Part shown: positions 14,456 through 15,088 of the stretch, in pieces
Numbering within the stretch: position 1 is the stretch's first letter
How the letters are laid out: each line of letters starts with the position of its first letter
NCBI GenBank assembly: GCA_964626885.1
Contig: CAZVJA010000123.1
Span: forward strand, 1-15,088
Direction: 5' to 3'
DNA: 15,088 bases
Origin: CAZVJA01 sp964626885
Lineage (GTDB): Bacteria > Planctomycetota > Planctomycetia > Planctomycetales > Planctomycetaceae
Notes under the pieces: generated by a model
Told to the model about the DNA's origin: nothing
The model's input: the letters and a program-made list of their open reading frames with translations, nothing else
Database searches by the model: none
Position numbers and translations under genes: made by a program

Positions 14456-15088
14456 TCACTTCACCGAAAACTTGTGGATCGTCGTCTGCTTGTAGACTTT
14501 GCCCGGTTCGAGAATTGTCGAGGGGAACTCGGGATGGTTCGGCGAATCGGGGTAGTGCTGACACTCGAGGCAGAAGGCGGTCTGCTTCGCGAAGCCGCCC
14601 GAACCGGGGGAACCGTCGAGGAAGTTGCCAGTGTAGAACTGCACGCCCGGCTCGGTCGTCAGAACTTCCATCACGCGGCCCGACAGCGGATCGTGAACCT
14701 TTGCAATCGGTGTCGGCGATCCGCTCGATCCGTTGAGGACGTAGCAGTGATCGTAGCCGCCCGGAACCTGCGCGATCTCCGCTCCGATCTTCTTCGGTGC
14801 GGAAAAATCGAACGGTGTTCCCTTCACGTCTTTCAGTTCGCCGGTGGCGAGCAGATGATCATCGACCGGCAGATATTTGCCGCAATGGAGGTGCAGTTCG
14901 TGGTCGAGGACGTCGCGCGAGCCGGCCCCGGCTAGATTCCAGTAGGCATGATTAGTGAGGTTGACCGGCGTCGGCTTGTCGGTGGTCGCCGAGTATTCAA
15001 TTCGCAATTCGTTATTGTTGTTGAGCGTATAGATGACGGTGGCTTTCAGATTGCCAGGGTAGCCTTCCTCGCCATCTTTGCTGTTGTA
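14456..15088 (-). CDS. galM: Aldose 1-epimerase (mutarotase), 5' partial
   Basis: Interconverts alpha and beta anomers of galactose, glucose and related sugars. The 210 visible C-terminal residues start mid-protein at YNSKDGEEGYPGNLKATVIY, with the family's GYPG turn. They continue with NLTNHAYWNL, which carries the catalytic His, then GGYDHCYVL, TTEPGVQFYTGNFLDG and FCLECQHYPDSPNHPEFPS, which holds the catalytic Glu (FCLEC) and the usual end of the sugar site. Full-length relatives have roughly 340-380 residues, so about 130-170 N-terminal residues lie beyond the right edge. The frame is open to the last base. The DUF1992 gene follows 18 bases downstream. Whether this copy is exported cannot be judged, because the N-terminus is missing. 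Confidence 0.96.
   Translation of the reverse strand, partial: YNSKDGEEGYPGNLKATVIYTLNNNNELRIEYSATTDKPTPVNLTNHAYWNLAGAGSRDVLDHELHLHCGKYLPVDDHLLATGELKDVKGTPFDFSAPKKIGAEIAQVPGGYDHCYVLNGSSGSPTPIAKVHDPLSGRVMEVLTTEPGVQFYTGNFLDGSPGSGGFAKQTAFCLECQHYPDSPNHPEFPSTILEPGKVYKQTTIHKFSVK

Noticed and set aside
14126..14935. 269-codon plus-strand open frame across the DUF1992 and galM genes
   Set aside because: It spans two opposite-strand genes with clear family signatures; composition is that of a complementary-frame shadow.
14998..15011. Perfect duplicated heptamer CAATTCG, a rotation of the CGCAATT unit found near 11037
   Set aside because: It lies in galM coding sequence for a normal-looking NELRIEYS segment, so the match is most simply chance.

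Overview
The window is a gene-dense, GC-rich stretch of bacterial chromosome. It has 13 protein genes, of which the first and last run off the edges. I see no tRNA, rRNA, CRISPR array, insertion sequence or phage gene, and no gene-free stretch longer than about 250 bases. The gene repertoire suggests a planctomycete or close relative: a secreted di-heme peroxidase beside a secreted beta-propeller, an atypical Gfo/Idh/MocA-type protein, a secreted protein of no named family, and a very large unnamed polytopic membrane protein. This is inference from sequence style; no marker gene proves it.

Left part (1-4508). A truncated sugar ABC transporter ATPase (RbsA/MglA type, plus strand) converges, with 18 bases between stop codons, on a small secreted protein of unknown function (minus). 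Upstream of that gene on the same strand lies a Gfo/Idh/MocA-like protein whose dinucleotide-binding glycine motif is not canonical. Divergent from it is a zinc-independent enoyl-thioester reductase of the MECR/ETR type that probably starts at a TTG codon.

Middle (4739-9325). A 697-residue protein with about 16-17 membrane segments stands alone on the plus strand. Facing it on the minus strand is a likely exported redox pair: a MauG/CcpA-type di-heme cytochrome c peroxidase followed by a six-repeat beta-propeller protein. The propeller gene ends at a clear intrinsic terminator, and a candidate promoter with an overlapping inverted repeat lies in front of it.

Right part (9573-15088). A run of four plus-strand genes: asparaginyl-tRNA synthetase, an MprF-like flippase-domain membrane protein, a membrane-anchored family 2 glycosyltransferase whose start overlaps the preceding stop (GTGA), and a bestrophin-family channel protein. 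The flippase-like and glycosyltransferase pair look like a lipid-linked sugar module. Its end overlaps by 19 bases a minus-strand unit made of aldose 1-epimerase (5' end beyond the window) and a small DUF1992 protein.

Carbohydrate handling recurs (sugar import ATPase, Gfo/Idh/MocA-like protein, aldose epimerase, glycosyltransferase), but the genes are split among several transcription units and I do not see one dedicated pathway. I did not find a convincing new defence or mobile system. The points most worth a second look are two 7-base-period repeat tracts in front of the flippase-like gene, the promoter/inverted repeat before the propeller gene, the atypical Gfo/Idh/MocA-like protein, and the large unnamed membrane protein.
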